Positions 18,969 through 27,710 of a DNA stretch of 64,000 nt are shown here, piece after piece. Each line of letters opens with the position of its first letter. Position 1 is the first letter of the stretch. The stretch spans positions 1,178,001 through 1,242,000 of the forward strand of contig OY970367.1 in assembly GCA_963718635.1 (NCBI GenBank). Reading direction: 5' to 3'. The position numbers and the translations under genes were made by a program. The notes under the pieces were generated by a model. That model worked only from the letters and a program-made list of their open reading frames with translations. It was not told the origin of the DNA and made no database searches. The DNA is from JAIOQJ01 sp963718635. GTDB lineage: Bacteria; Planctomycetota; Planctomycetia; Gemmatales; Gemmataceae.

Positions 18969-21526
18969 ATGTCATGCCGACCGCTGCTTCTGATCATTGC
19001 CTGCGCTTGGGGCCTGTTGTTTGCTCACGCTGCTCAAGCAGTCATCATGGTGAATATACCGCTCACCAAGATCATCGAAGACGAGCAGCACATCTTCGTC
19101 GCCAAAGTCTCCGAGATACTTCCCGATAAGCCGGCGATGATTCTTTCATTCAGCGAGGATCTCAAGGCGAAGTTTCCCATCGAGCGGCTGCCCGTTGCTC
19201 TGGCAGGGGATGCCGATGCGAAAAAGGGAAAACATACCGACGTCTTGCTCGATCGCATCGACAAAGATACGCCGCTCATCATCTTCACCACCAAGCGAGG
19301 CGGCAAATATATCGCCTTCTGTTTCACCGAAGGCACGTGGTTTCAGATGCACGGCCGAGTTGAGAAACAGGATGACAAGGAAGTCGTGCGCTGGACCTTT
19401 CTGCATTGCGAACCTTATTTGCGGCGCACCTTCAAAGGGACGACGGAAGAGCTAAAACAGATCGTGACCGATGCAATCGCGAAGAAGAAAGCGCCGCCTG
19501 CCCTGGATGAAAACGAGCCGCCCGGATTCGGGCCGCCCATCAAGAAAAAGTGCGCGCTAGATTCGGCGCCGCGCACTCTTGCCTACGGCGGTAAGACGCA
19601 AGCGAAGCGAACTCAGGCCGTGCAATTCCCACTAGCTGTTATCCAACTGCCGATGCTAGGCCTGATCGCCGCTCTGGCTGCGCTGTTTCCCACCGTTTTC
19701 GGCGGTCTCGCTCTGTTCATGAAGCGCTGGGTGGCGGTGCTATCCACTAGCGGCATGGTCAGCTTGTTCGTTGCACTGCCCGAGTTCTTCAAGGGGTGGA
19801 CGGCCCGGCAATGGGTTTATTCGCCCGTCGGCTTTTGGCTTACTTGCGCTGGAATGTTTACCGTGGGCACTTTTTGGTCGTTGCGGCGTTATCGCCGTTC
19901 CATCGACAACGGCACATCCGAGGCGATGCAGCCGTTAAAGTTCGACCGCCTTTTTGTCACCCTGTTTTTCGTAGCGGGGTTGGTCTCATTAACCATCGCG
20001 TTTGCTTATCACTTTCCCGTCTGGACCAACGAATATTGGCGGTGGGATCTGGCTGCGACGGTCGCGCTCGGCGCTGCTGCCTGGGCCCTAATCAGCGCTT
20101 ACTTACGCCGAGGTACGCCGCCAGCCACTACGATCCTACGCATTGCACCTGAAACCGTCATGCTTTGGGTAATGGTGGCCAGTTGCATTGTCTTCGGCAG
20201 TTGGGAAGCCGGGCGCGTATTCGCCCAGCCGTAGTGTGGTTTCGGGCGGAGGGATCGGGCAACCCTCGTTGGTTCTTAATGCTGAAGGCAACCTCGCCGA
20301 CCCGCTTTGGACTTTCGCACCGCAGGGTGGCGGGGAAGTCGTTAGCACTTGCGTAACGCCCACGAAACTCTTTGTTGCCGTGATGATCATCGAAGGTCTC
20401 TCCGGCAAGTGGGGCCGGGTCTACGCGCTCGACGTCAACACAGGGCATATCGATTGGCAATTCGACAACGACTACGACAAGGATTCCGACAACGGCATGA
20501 AGTTGGCCTTCAGCGCCTCCTGTCTATGCCGACGGCCGGCTTTACTTCGGTGAAGGCTTGCATGAAGACACGAACTCACGGCTATTTTGTTTGGATGCTG
20601 AGACCGGCAAGAAATTGTGGGAGTATCAAACCGAGAGCCATACGGAATCGACGCCTTTTATCGCTGAGGGCAAAGTGGTTTTCGGCGCAGGCTACCACGG
20701 CATCCATTGCCTCGATGCGGTCAAAGGCCCTGGACCGGAAAACACACCGCTCTGGCGGTATCCCGCTGAAGGCAAAGCGGCCGACAAAGCGTTGCACGTG
20801 GATTGCAATCCAGTCATAGCGGAAGGGCGCGTCTATGCCGGAAGCGGCTATAAGCCGGAATACACCAATGGCCAAGGAAAGATCAACAAAATCTTCTGCC
20901 TCGATCTGAATACGGGCAAGGAGATCTGGCAAGAACGGCTCGACGACGCCGCCTATGGGTCGCCGCTCGTGCATCAGGGCAAGGTGTTCTTCGGCGCCGG
21001 CAACTCCGTCTACCATAAGTCGTACCCGTCGAAGCGCCCCGGCGTTCTCTGTCGGGATGCCGTGACTGGGGCAGAGGTTTGGCGCCGCGATCTGCCCGAA
21101 ACGGTCTTGGCCCGCGCCAGTGCCGACAAGCATCAACTTTTCGTCGGCTGCCTGGATGGCAATGCCTACGCGCTGGATTTGCGCTCCGGTGAAATCAATT
21201 GAGGCGCTGCCATGGGGGCGCCGGTACTTGTCCCTCCTGTGGTCGAGCTCGATAAAGAATCCGGCGCTGCCGAGGTCGTTTACTTTGCTGGAAAACAAGG
21301 CACTATCAGCGCGCTCGTGCCATATACCGGTAAAGCATTCTGGACGGTGCCATTAAGCCATTGGACGCATCAAGCGGTGGGCAGCCTTTGTGCCACTCCG
21401 GCATTGCTGAGGTCCGAAGACGACAACGGCGTGCACCGCCGCTTGTTCATCGGGTTCGGCGAAGGGCAGGCAAACTCCACCGTGCCCCGTTTGCTCTGTA
21501 TCGAAGATCTGGCGAAGAAGAAATAG
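18969..21526 (+). CDS. Membrane protein fused to a PQQ-type beta-propeller, two frameshifts and one in-frame TGA
   Basis: ATG 18969 gives a signal peptide (LLLIIACAWGLLFAHAAQA), a periplasmic domain (about 22-220) and five or six membrane helices (about 225-420). The first frame stops at 20234, but the protein continues at once in another frame as SVVSGGGIGQPSLVLNAEGN, and again after a second break at about 20512-20525 (PVYADGRLYFGEGL). The C-terminal part is a PQQ-like propeller with repeats such as LFCLDAETGKKLWEYQ, IFCLDLNTGKEIWQE and GVLCRDAVTGAEVWRRD. A TGA at 21200-21202 interrupts the same frame, which goes on as GAAMGAPVLVPPVVELD to 21526. PQQ-fold proteins of this class act in the periplasm as scaffolds or redox-type enzymes; no quinone-binding residues can be assigned here. 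It could be two genes, but no start is visible for the second. Confidence 0.65.
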
Positions 21527-21573
21527 CGTTACCGTTTTGCAGCACGAAGCTCCGCTTTTTTCGAAGGATAACT

Positions 21574-22134
21574 ATGATTGCGCGTGGCAGCCGACTGAGC
21601 GACTACATGATGATCCCGCCGGGGACGAATATCCCGTCGGTCGTCAATATGATCGTGGAGATTCCGAAAGGGCACCGCAACAAATTCGAACTCGACAAAG
21701 AGACCGGGCTCATCAAGCTCGATCGGTATCTCTACAGTTCATCCGTCTATCCCGGCGATTACGGCTTCATCCCGCAAACCCATGCAGAAGACGGCGATCC
21801 GCTCGACGTCTTGGTCATGGTCAATGAGCCGACTTTCAGCGGCTGTTTGATCGAAGCGCGCGTCGTCGGCCTATTCAAGATGATCGACAAAGGCGTCAAC
21901 GATTTCAAAGTCCTCGGCGTACCCAATGCCGACCCGCTTTTTGCCCACTTGAAAAAGCTCGAAGACGTACCGCCGCATTTCCTACGGGAAGTGGAACACT
22001 TCTTCGGCACCTACAAACAGCTCGAAGGCGTTACCACTTCATCCCTAGGTTGGATCGGCGCTGAAGAGGCGTGTGCGGAAGTCCGCCTCTCGGTCGAGCG
22101 CTTCCGGGAATCGATGGGCACGGTGATGGGGTGA
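21574..22134 (+). CDS. ppa: Inorganic pyrophosphatase
   Basis: A 186-residue soluble family I pyrophosphatase, which splits pyrophosphate into two phosphates and pulls biosynthetic reactions forward. It has the family signature with the metal-binding aspartates (EDGDPLDVLVM), the upstream SSVYPGDYGFIPQT and a basic substrate segment (PKGHRNKFELDKETGLIKLD). Length is normal. The start at 21574 has GAAGGA 5 nt upstream, and homology begins there; longer frames upstream are spurious. It follows the PQQ protein by 47 nt and may share its transcript. Confidence 0.95.
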   Translation: MIARGSRLSDYMMIPPGTNIPSVVNMIVEIPKGHRNKFELDKETGLIKLDRYLYSSSVYPGDYGFIPQTHAEDGDPLDVLVMVNEPTFSGCLIEARVVGLFKMIDKGVNDFKVLGVPNADPLFAHLKKLEDVPPHFLREVEHFFGTYKQLEGVTTSSLGWIGAEEACAEVRLSVERFRESMGTVMG

Positions 22135-22450
22135 GCAGGAGCCCGCAGCGCTGCGGGCTCCCATTCGTTAACCCTTGCTGCCAAGGCGATGGTGAGGAGC
22201 CCGCAGCGCTAGCAAGGGGGTGGTTTTTCCCCTTCCCCTTGCTGGCAAGGCGATGGTTAGGAGCCCGCAGCGCTAGCAAGGGGGTGGTTTTTCCCCTTCC
22301 CCTTGCTGGCAAGGCGATGGTTAGGAGCCCGCAGCGCTAGCAAGGGGTTGGTTTTTCGCCTTCCCCTTGCTGGCAAGGCGATGGTTAGGAGCCCGCAGCG
22401 CTAGCAAGGGGGTGGCAAGCCCTCTCCTTGCTAGCGCTGCGGGCTTCCGG
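22135..22450. repeat. Tandem 64-bp repeat array closed by an inverted arm
   Basis: Units start at 22195, 22259, 22323 and 22387 with AGGAGCCCGCAGCGCTAGC. The first three are full length and almost identical; the fourth is partial. A degenerate unit precedes them at about 22138. The array ends with CCTTGCTAGCGCTGCGGGC (22424-22442), the reverse complement of the unit start, so the whole block can fold back. No coding frame with homology crosses it. Confidence 0.93.
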
Positions 22451-22486
22451 AGATGGCCTTGCGCCCACCAACTTTAAGATTCATCA

Positions 22487-22636
22487 ATGGTGGAATACTA
22501 CCCTACGATTATCGCCTATCACATCGTTTGGACAACCTATGGCACCTGGTTGACGGGCGACTGGCGCGGCTGGGCCAAGAGTGGTGATTCCGGTGCGAGA
22601 AAATATGTACCGATGAAAGTCAAGTGGACAGCGTAG
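22487..22636 (+). pseudogene. REP-associated tyrosine transposase (RAYT / IS200-like), N-terminal remnant
   Basis: A 49-codon frame from ATG 22487 reads MVEYYPTIIAYHIVWTTYGT, then WLTGDWRGW. The YHIVWTTYGTWL and GDxRGW words are the characteristic N-terminus of planctomycete RAYT/Y1 transposases. The frame ends at TAG 22634-22636, inside the palindrome at 22627-22672. The catalytic HUH pair and Tyr are missing, so it is inactive. It lies directly behind the tandem repeat array. RAYT enzymes are known to act on palindromic REP elements, which fits the hairpins around it. Confidence 0.75.
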
Positions 22637-22672
22637 ATTTCCCAATTATTTCCGGGGAAAATCTACGCTGTC
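22627..22672. repeat. GACAGCGTAGATTTTCCC palindrome, left
   Basis: Left arm 22627-22643 and right arm 22655-22672 are complementary except for one extra T. It flanks the RAYT remnant and the SUKH gene on the left; a related element lies at 23405-23456. Confidence 0.85.
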
Positions 22673-22753
22673 GCCTTTTCTTTTCCCCTCTTTTCCGGGC
22701 CTCGCTGTCCCCTTTTCCCGGCCCTGTGCCCTAGGCCCCTTTTTCTCGCCCCT

Positions 22754-23275
22754 CTACAACACGCTCTTTGTGCCGTCTCTTTCGTGAACGTGTCCCGGCA
22801 CCGAATTCGGGCAGTTCCTACGCCATTGTTCAACCACCAGCACTTCCGACTCAAGTACCTCCCAAAATCGACCGATTATCTCAAATCGTCCGGCATCCTC
22901 TTGATAATAATAGACTTCCGGGTTGTCGGACTGCCGATCTGCTATGAAGAACTGGAATTGCTCTTTAAGTCGCATGCTGAATACAAAGGACTTATCCGGC
23001 AAGATCAGCCTATCCCTCTCCCAGCTAGCCAAAATCCTTGTGGCCTCCGAATTTAATCCCAGCATGTGGGGATAAAAAACATCCACATCTTCCATAAATC
23101 GACCAGCGCCTTGACCTGCCACCGATAAAAACTCAACGTAGGCTCTAGGCAACACAAGGCCTGTGAACGACTCTATTGAGGCAATTTGCTGATCAGTGCA
23201 TCCGACCATTCCGTTTTTGTCAGAGACGATTTGACTTTGAAGTAAGCGCACAATTAGAGTGTCAGCGTTAAACAT
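22754..23275 (-). CDS. SMI1/KNR4 (SUKH) family protein
   Basis: A 173-residue soluble protein. The SUKH pattern is visible: VGCTDQQIASIESFTGLVLP, then RAYVEFLSVAGQGAG at about 45-60, then the late strand-rich core with FFIADRQSDNPEVYYYQE. SUKH proteins act as immunity proteins for polymorphic toxins and contact-dependent systems, or as general protein-binding modules. No toxin gene is beside it. It lies between two GGGGACAGCGT-type palindromes (22627-22672 and 23405-23456), which suggests it moved or was trapped within a repeat-bounded segment. Start: ATG at 23275. Confidence 0.8.
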   Translation of the reverse strand: MFNADTLIVRLLQSQIVSDKNGMVGCTDQQIASIESFTGLVLPRAYVEFLSVAGQGAGRFMEDVDVFYPHMLGLNSEATRILASWERDRLILPDKSFVFSMRLKEQFQFFIADRQSDNPEVYYYQEDAGRFEIIGRFWEVLESEVLVVEQWRRNCPNSVPGHVHERDGTKSVL

Positions 23276-23404
23276 AATCCTCCTCCTATTTACCCTTAGC
23301 TGGATACTTTCGTTCGCCCCATAGCCATCCTAGCTCAATTTCAATGTGGGGACGAGCGTTTTGGAACGCTTCGATCTTCTCTTCGCATCTGGGGCAAGAA
23401 AAAG

Positions 23405-23456
23405 GGGACAGCGTAAATTTTCCGACGCACGCCGGCAAAAATTCAAGCTATCCCCT
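23405..23456. repeat. GGGGACAGCGTAAATTTTCC palindrome, right
   Basis: An imperfect hairpin whose left arm starts GGGGACAGCGTAAATTTTCC and whose right arm ends AAATTCAAGCTATCCCC. The same words occur at 22627-22672. This motif type is frequent around RAYT genes in planctomycetes. Confidence 0.75.
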
Positions 23457-23492
23457 TTTCTTGGCCCTGAGCCCACCCTTTATTCCACATGC

Positions 23493-24365
23493 TCATTCGA
23501 CTCCCGCTGACTCGCCCCCGGCCCTTGTCGCCATTGCTTCGAGGATACTAACGGCGCCAGCGCTACCGTTGCCTGATGAATAAGAAATCGTTCGGACGCT
23601 GGCATCGCCTAGACAGAAATTGCCGCCCGTTGCATGGTTCGACCAGATTGCGTTGAACGAGCAATTATCGCGGATCGAACCTCGTTGGTAGAGTGCGGGC
23701 TGCGGGCAGTTTCCGTTGATCCCTGAGCTAAACGGGTGGACTGTGCCACGAATGGGCGAATGATTGTCTTCGGTGTTGGAAGGCGAATCCCACCAGCCCC
23801 ATTGGCCATCCGGCGAAGGCGGCCTTTCGGCAATAAAGAGAGTATTGCTAAGTCCATCAGCAACGGTGGATTCGCTGATCGTCAGTGCGCTCCCCAGTTT
23901 CGAATCATCAATGATGATCCCGTCATTTGCATTGTTTGAATTAGAGAAAACACCCACGTACCATGTGAAACCGTAGTCGGGAACTTTGTACTGAGGCCCC
24001 CTGGGATCGGCAGGACAAGCCATTATGGCGATTGCATCCTGCGTCCGGGCATTGGTTTGCTCCATGAACGGAGTAACTTGGCGAAGCCAACTTTCATACG
24101 AGCCGCTCTGCCAGGCCTTTAGATTTCCGGCCGGCTGGCCGTTCAGCGGGGTCGTCCCTCGAGGGCGAACGGTGCTACGCGGAAAATAACCGTAGTTTGA
24201 AAGAAGCGAGTGGGATGCGAGACCGATGTTGCGAAGATTATTCCGACATTTTGTATTTTCGGCGGCTGCCCGGACGTTCTGGACGGCAGGCAGGAGCAAG
24301 CCGATTAAAATGCCGATGATCGCGACAACGACCAGCAATTCGATTAATGTAAACGCGCGACGCAT
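23493..24365 (-). CDS. DUF1559 domain, type II secretion pseudopilin-like protein
   Basis: The protein of about 290 residues starts with a prepilin leader, MRRAFTLIELLVVVAIIGIL, with the Glu five residues after the cleavage region. DUF1559 follows, with the usual Cys pair (TKCRNNLRNIGLA and CPADPRGP), WWDSPS and a C-terminal GDASVRTISYSS motif. Such proteins are massively amplified in planctomycetes and are thought to form or decorate pseudopili or the cell surface. The start at 24365 is chosen because AGGAA lies 6 nt upstream and the leader begins there. It lies 30 nt behind the kinase gene on the same strand, so sigma factor, kinase and this protein may form one transcript. Confidence 0.93.
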   Translation of the reverse strand: MRRAFTLIELLVVVAIIGILIGLLLPAVQNVRAAAENTKCRNNLRNIGLASHSLLSNYGYFPRSTVRPRGTTPLNGQPAGNLKAWQSGSYESWLRQVTPFMEQTNARTQDAIAIMACPADPRGPQYKVPDYGFTWYVGVFSNSNNANDGIIIDDSKLGSALTISESTVADGLSNTLFIAERPPSPDGQWGWWDSPSNTEDNHSPIRGTVHPFSSGINGNCPQPALYQRGSIRDNCSFNAIWSNHATGGNFCLGDASVRTISYSSGNGSAGAVSILEAMATRAGGESAGVE

Positions 24366-24395
24366 TAGGTTTCCTGTGAAATTCATTTTCAACGA

Positions 24396-26765
24396 CTATT
24401 TATCAAGTGTTCGTTGTTTGCGTTTGCCGGATACGCAAAGGTCGTATAATGAGCGTAGAGCGCGATCCGTTCGAATTTGTTCATTCCAGACCAACTGTTG
24501 CTTATCTTCCGGCAATTTTCGAATCGCACTGTCTAAGGACGCCAACGCCCCCTTTAAATACCCGTCGGCGCTTTCATCGGCATTCATTTCGATCGCGGAC
24601 TGAAAATCTTGACCTGCATTCGCATATTCGCCCAACTGAAGACAGGCCTGACCCCGGTACAGGTAATTCCAGGCAAACTGCGGGCGCTGACCAATGCAAG
24701 CAGTTAAACCTACCTTTGCTTCGCCAGGGCGCTTCAGTTCCAGGAAGGTTGCCGCTTGGAAAAAACGTCCGGCAAAGTGATCCGGATCTCCGGCCAGAAC
24801 TCGGTCGAAATCGCGAACGGCAGTCGAAAAATCGTGCCGATGAAAACGATCGACGCCGTTTAAAAAGAATTCGAAAGAATCCGGTGAAGAGGATTGCTCG
24901 GCCCGAACGCGCTCACGACTTGCCTCCTCGTTTCTGCCTAATGATACCAGGCAACGACTTCGCCGTTCATACCACACCCGGTATGAGACATTTTTTATGC
25001 CATCGAGTGTGATGAGGGCGTTTGCCGGATCCCCCTGCCGGAGAAGCATGTCGGCATCCATAAGGATCAGTTGTTCTCGTTCTCGAAGCCATGCGGTGTC
25101 GTCGGCTAACGTCAGCGCCAAAGCGTCCTGAATGGCGCCGCGCGCGATGTCGGTTCCGTCTTGTCGACTCAAATCGATCAAGAGACCTATTAAATAAGCT
25201 CTATCTCGTTTTTCATCGAACAAAACGGGTGAAGGCCGTTTCCTCCAGCGATGCTGTTCGCCGTCGCGCAACGCGTGATCAAGCCATCCACGGATGCCTA
25301 GACCTTGGTCATAAAGGGCCGGCTCTGCCAAAACCTTCGATAATGCAGTTAAAAACTTTTCCTTCGCGGTGCGGTCGTCCTGACGTTCGAGCGCCTGCTT
25401 TCCTTCATCGACCAGATGGACAACGTCATCGCGCAATTTATCGAGGCGATCCATTTCGCGACGGTGCTGAACTCCAAGGGCTGTAAGGCCGGCAACAACC
25501 AAAAGGATGCAGGCGGCAATTGCCGTGGCAAAGCTTGGGTGACGCACTGACCACATCCGAGTGCGCTCCCAGGCCGGAGTCCGGCGTGCATGGACGGGTT
25601 CGCCATTCAAAAAGCGACGCAGGTCATCCGCAAGTTCGGCCGCGCTCAAGTAGCGTTTGGCCGGCTGCTTGTGCAGGCACTTGAGGCAAATAGTGTCAAG
25701 ACTACGAGCGATCTTGCGCTGCAATCGGCGCGGCGAAACCGGCTCGTCGTGCCGGATCTTTTCCATCGTCTCAAAGACGCTTGCCGATACGAAGGGGACC
25801 TGTCCCGTCAAACATTCATAGAGGATGGTTCCTAATGCATAAATGTCGGTGCTGGGCCCTATCTCATTATGTCTGCCCGCCGCCTGCTCGGGCGACATGT
25901 AACGCGGAGTGCCTAGCGCTTCCCCGGTTTGAGTGACGTCGGCATGCCCATCCGGCTTCTCAAGGATTTTTGCCAATCCAAAATCAGTGATCTTTGGCGT
26001 GCCATCATTTCCCAATAGCACATTCGCGGGCTTAAGATCGCGGTGAACAATATGCTTTTCATGGGCGTGGTGAATGGCTCTTGAAAGAGTCTCCACCAGT
26101 TCGGCCGCCGCCACGGGCGCTAGAGGCAACTCTTGAAGGCGCTCGGCCAACGAACCTTTTTCAATAAATTCCAGGACGAGAAACGGCAGCCCACTCTCTT
26201 GGCCTACTTCGAATACTTGCACCACGTTCGGATGTTGCAAACGGGCGATCGACTCGGCTTCCGAGCGAAACCGTTCGAGCTCCCGATCCGAAGGTTGCCG
26301 CCCTGGGTGGAACATCTTCACGGCAACCAGTCGCTTGAGACGGCGATGGCGTGCCTTATAAACAACCCCCATTCCGCCTCGGCCTAACTCACTCAAAATT
26401 TCGTACTGGGCAAGCGTAGGCATGCCTTCCGCTGGGAGTGGCACGCCCGCGGCCGCCCGTAGCGGTCCGAAACCCTCCGTTTCCACCAGATTGTCGGCCT
26501 GAAGCGCTCGATGGACCTCGAAATGAAGCTTTAATTCTTCGCTCAGTTCCGGGTAACGGCAGGTGTAGTCATCGATTGCCGGATTTTCGCCCATTTCTTC
26601 GCGTATCACAATCTCGTTATAAATGAGGTCGAGGAGCGTGCCCGAATCTTGAGAGAGAAAAGTACGACTAACGAGATCCTCAACGGTCGGCCGGCCGCCC
26701 TCGAGCCACGCGCGCTTTTGCATGTCGAGAACTGGATCGAGAAGGTCTTCTACGGCAATGTTCAT
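24396..26765 (-). CDS. Membrane Ser/Thr protein kinase with TPR C-terminus
   Basis: A 789-residue Hanks-type kinase. The N-terminal helical segment (1-115) is followed by the kinase domain (about 120-385): G-loop ELGRGGMGVVYKA, catalytic Lys 150 (AVKMF), HRDLKPAN at 241-248, DFG at 261-263 and activation segment GTPRYMSPEQAAG. All catalytic residues are present. One membrane helix lies at about 412-432, and TPR-like helices fill the extracytoplasmic C-terminal part. The start ATG at 26765 overlaps the stop of the sigma-factor gene (ATGA), so translation is coupled. This sigma-kinase arrangement is common in planctomycetes; the kinase probably controls the sigma factor or its output. Confidence 0.95.
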   Translation of the reverse strand: MNIAVEDLLDPVLDMQKRAWLEGGRPTVEDLVSRTFLSQDSGTLLDLIYNEIVIREEMGENPAIDDYTCRYPELSEELKLHFEVHRALQADNLVETEGFGPLRAAAGVPLPAEGMPTLAQYEILSELGRGGMGVVYKARHRRLKRLVAVKMFHPGRQPSDRELERFRSEAESIARLQHPNVVQVFEVGQESGLPFLVLEFIEKGSLAERLQELPLAPVAAAELVETLSRAIHHAHEKHIVHRDLKPANVLLGNDGTPKITDFGLAKILEKPDGHADVTQTGEALGTPRYMSPEQAAGRHNEIGPSTDIYALGTILYECLTGQVPFVSASVFETMEKIRHDEPVSPRRLQRKIARSLDTICLKCLHKQPAKRYLSAAELADDLRRFLNGEPVHARRTPAWERTRMWSVRHPSFATAIAACILLVVAGLTALGVQHRREMDRLDKLRDDVVHLVDEGKQALERQDDRTAKEKFLTALSKVLAEPALYDQGLGIRGWLDHALRDGEQHRWRKRPSPVLFDEKRDRAYLIGLLIDLSRQDGTDIARGAIQDALALTLADDTAWLREREQLILMDADMLLRQGDPANALITLDGIKNVSYRVWYERRSRCLVSLGRNEEASRERVRAEQSSSPDSFEFFLNGVDRFHRHDFSTAVRDFDRVLAGDPDHFAGRFFQAATFLELKRPGEAKVGLTACIGQRPQFAWNYLYRGQACLQLGEYANAGQDFQSAIEMNADESADGYLKGALASLDSAIRKLPEDKQQLVWNEQIRTDRALRSLYDLCVSGKRKQRTLDK

Positions 26766-27391
26766 TCGCTTATCTCCCCCAATCCCATCTCTGACATCGC
26801 TTGATTAACGGCACGGGCTAACTGTTTCCGGCATCCTTCATCCGTTCCACCCACCTCCGCCGCGATTTCTTTCCAGCCCCGGCCTAGAGCACGTTGCTCC
26901 GCCAGATACCGTTCCTCTTCGCTGAGGCGGCTGCGAACTCTTTCGAGAATCTCTTTGGCGGATGCCTGCTCACTCGGGTCGCACGTCTGGTCGGAGAGGC
27001 GGTTCACTTCATCCCCGGAGGCGTCGGTTCGTCGCACGTCGCGCCTTTGAGCGTAAAGGCGGGAGTATTGGCTCGTTAATTTGTTGCGAGTGATCGATGT
27101 CAACAGATGCAGAAGCTTATCGGGAGTCTCGAGCTCGTACTGGCCTAAAGCCGTCCGAACAAAAAAACTCGCGAGCACGGACTGGCAGATGTCCATTGAA
27201 TCGAGCACCCGGCGCATTCTCGAATCGCGCAAATGGATTCGAACCACCCGGCGAATGACATTTTCATAGCGGCCCACGAGCTCCGCTGCAGCGGCCTCGT
27301 CCTTATCGCGAACGCGCCGAATTAAATCTTCAAACTGATTATCGGCCGGCACCGAGAAGCTCCTGAAAAGCACGATCGAAAGTACCAACAT
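26762..27391 (-). CDS. ECF-type RNA polymerase sigma factor
   Basis: About 209 residues from the ATG at 27391; longer starts (27406, 27472) are possible and no clear ribosome site decides. Region 2 is visible as FEDLIRRVRDKDEAAAAELV and SMDICQSVLASFF. Region 4 shows RVRSRLSEEERYLAEQRALG, then GWKEIAAEVGGTDEGCRKQLARAV, a helix-turn-helix. The RLSEEER and GRGWKEIA words are those of the planctomycete ECF group encoded beside Ser/Thr kinases. The product redirects RNA polymerase to a regulon not visible here. No anti-sigma factor is adjacent; the coupled kinase downstream probably takes that role. Confidence 0.92.
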   Translation of the reverse strand: MLVLSIVLFRSFSVPADNQFEDLIRRVRDKDEAAAAELVGRYENVIRRVVRIHLRDSRMRRVLDSMDICQSVLASFFVRTALGQYELETPDKLLHLLTSITRNKLTSQYSRLYAQRRDVRRTDASGDEVNRLSDQTCDPSEQASAKEILERVRSRLSEEERYLAEQRALGRGWKEIAAEVGGTDEGCRKQLARAVNQAMSEMGLGEISE

Positions 27392-27710
27392 GGTACCACG
27401 AATCATCCTAAGCAATGGTAGGCCTTCTCGGTATCCAGCAACCTTATCTGGAACGGCTGCGACTCCGGACAAGAACTTGCGATGTTTTTGCCAACGTCGC
27501 GGGAGGTAAATTGCAGCTTAAGGATGTGCAATGTCAATGAAGGCTGAGAATCGCAGCGGCTATTTTAAATTTCTTTTGCAATTTGTGTCCGACTCTCAAA
27601 CGGATTGCGATCTTACAAGCGAAGCCGAGCCAAATCTGGATTGGCAAATCATCCGAATCTTCGGTCATTCCACGTCTTTTCTGCTTTGCGCCCATTGTAA
27701 GGGGACTTCG

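Noticed and set aside
21200..21202. UGA recoded as Trp or selenocysteine
   Set aside because: All other genes use TGA as a normal stop and TGG for Trp; one substitution or error explains the case, and no SECIS-like hairpin follows.
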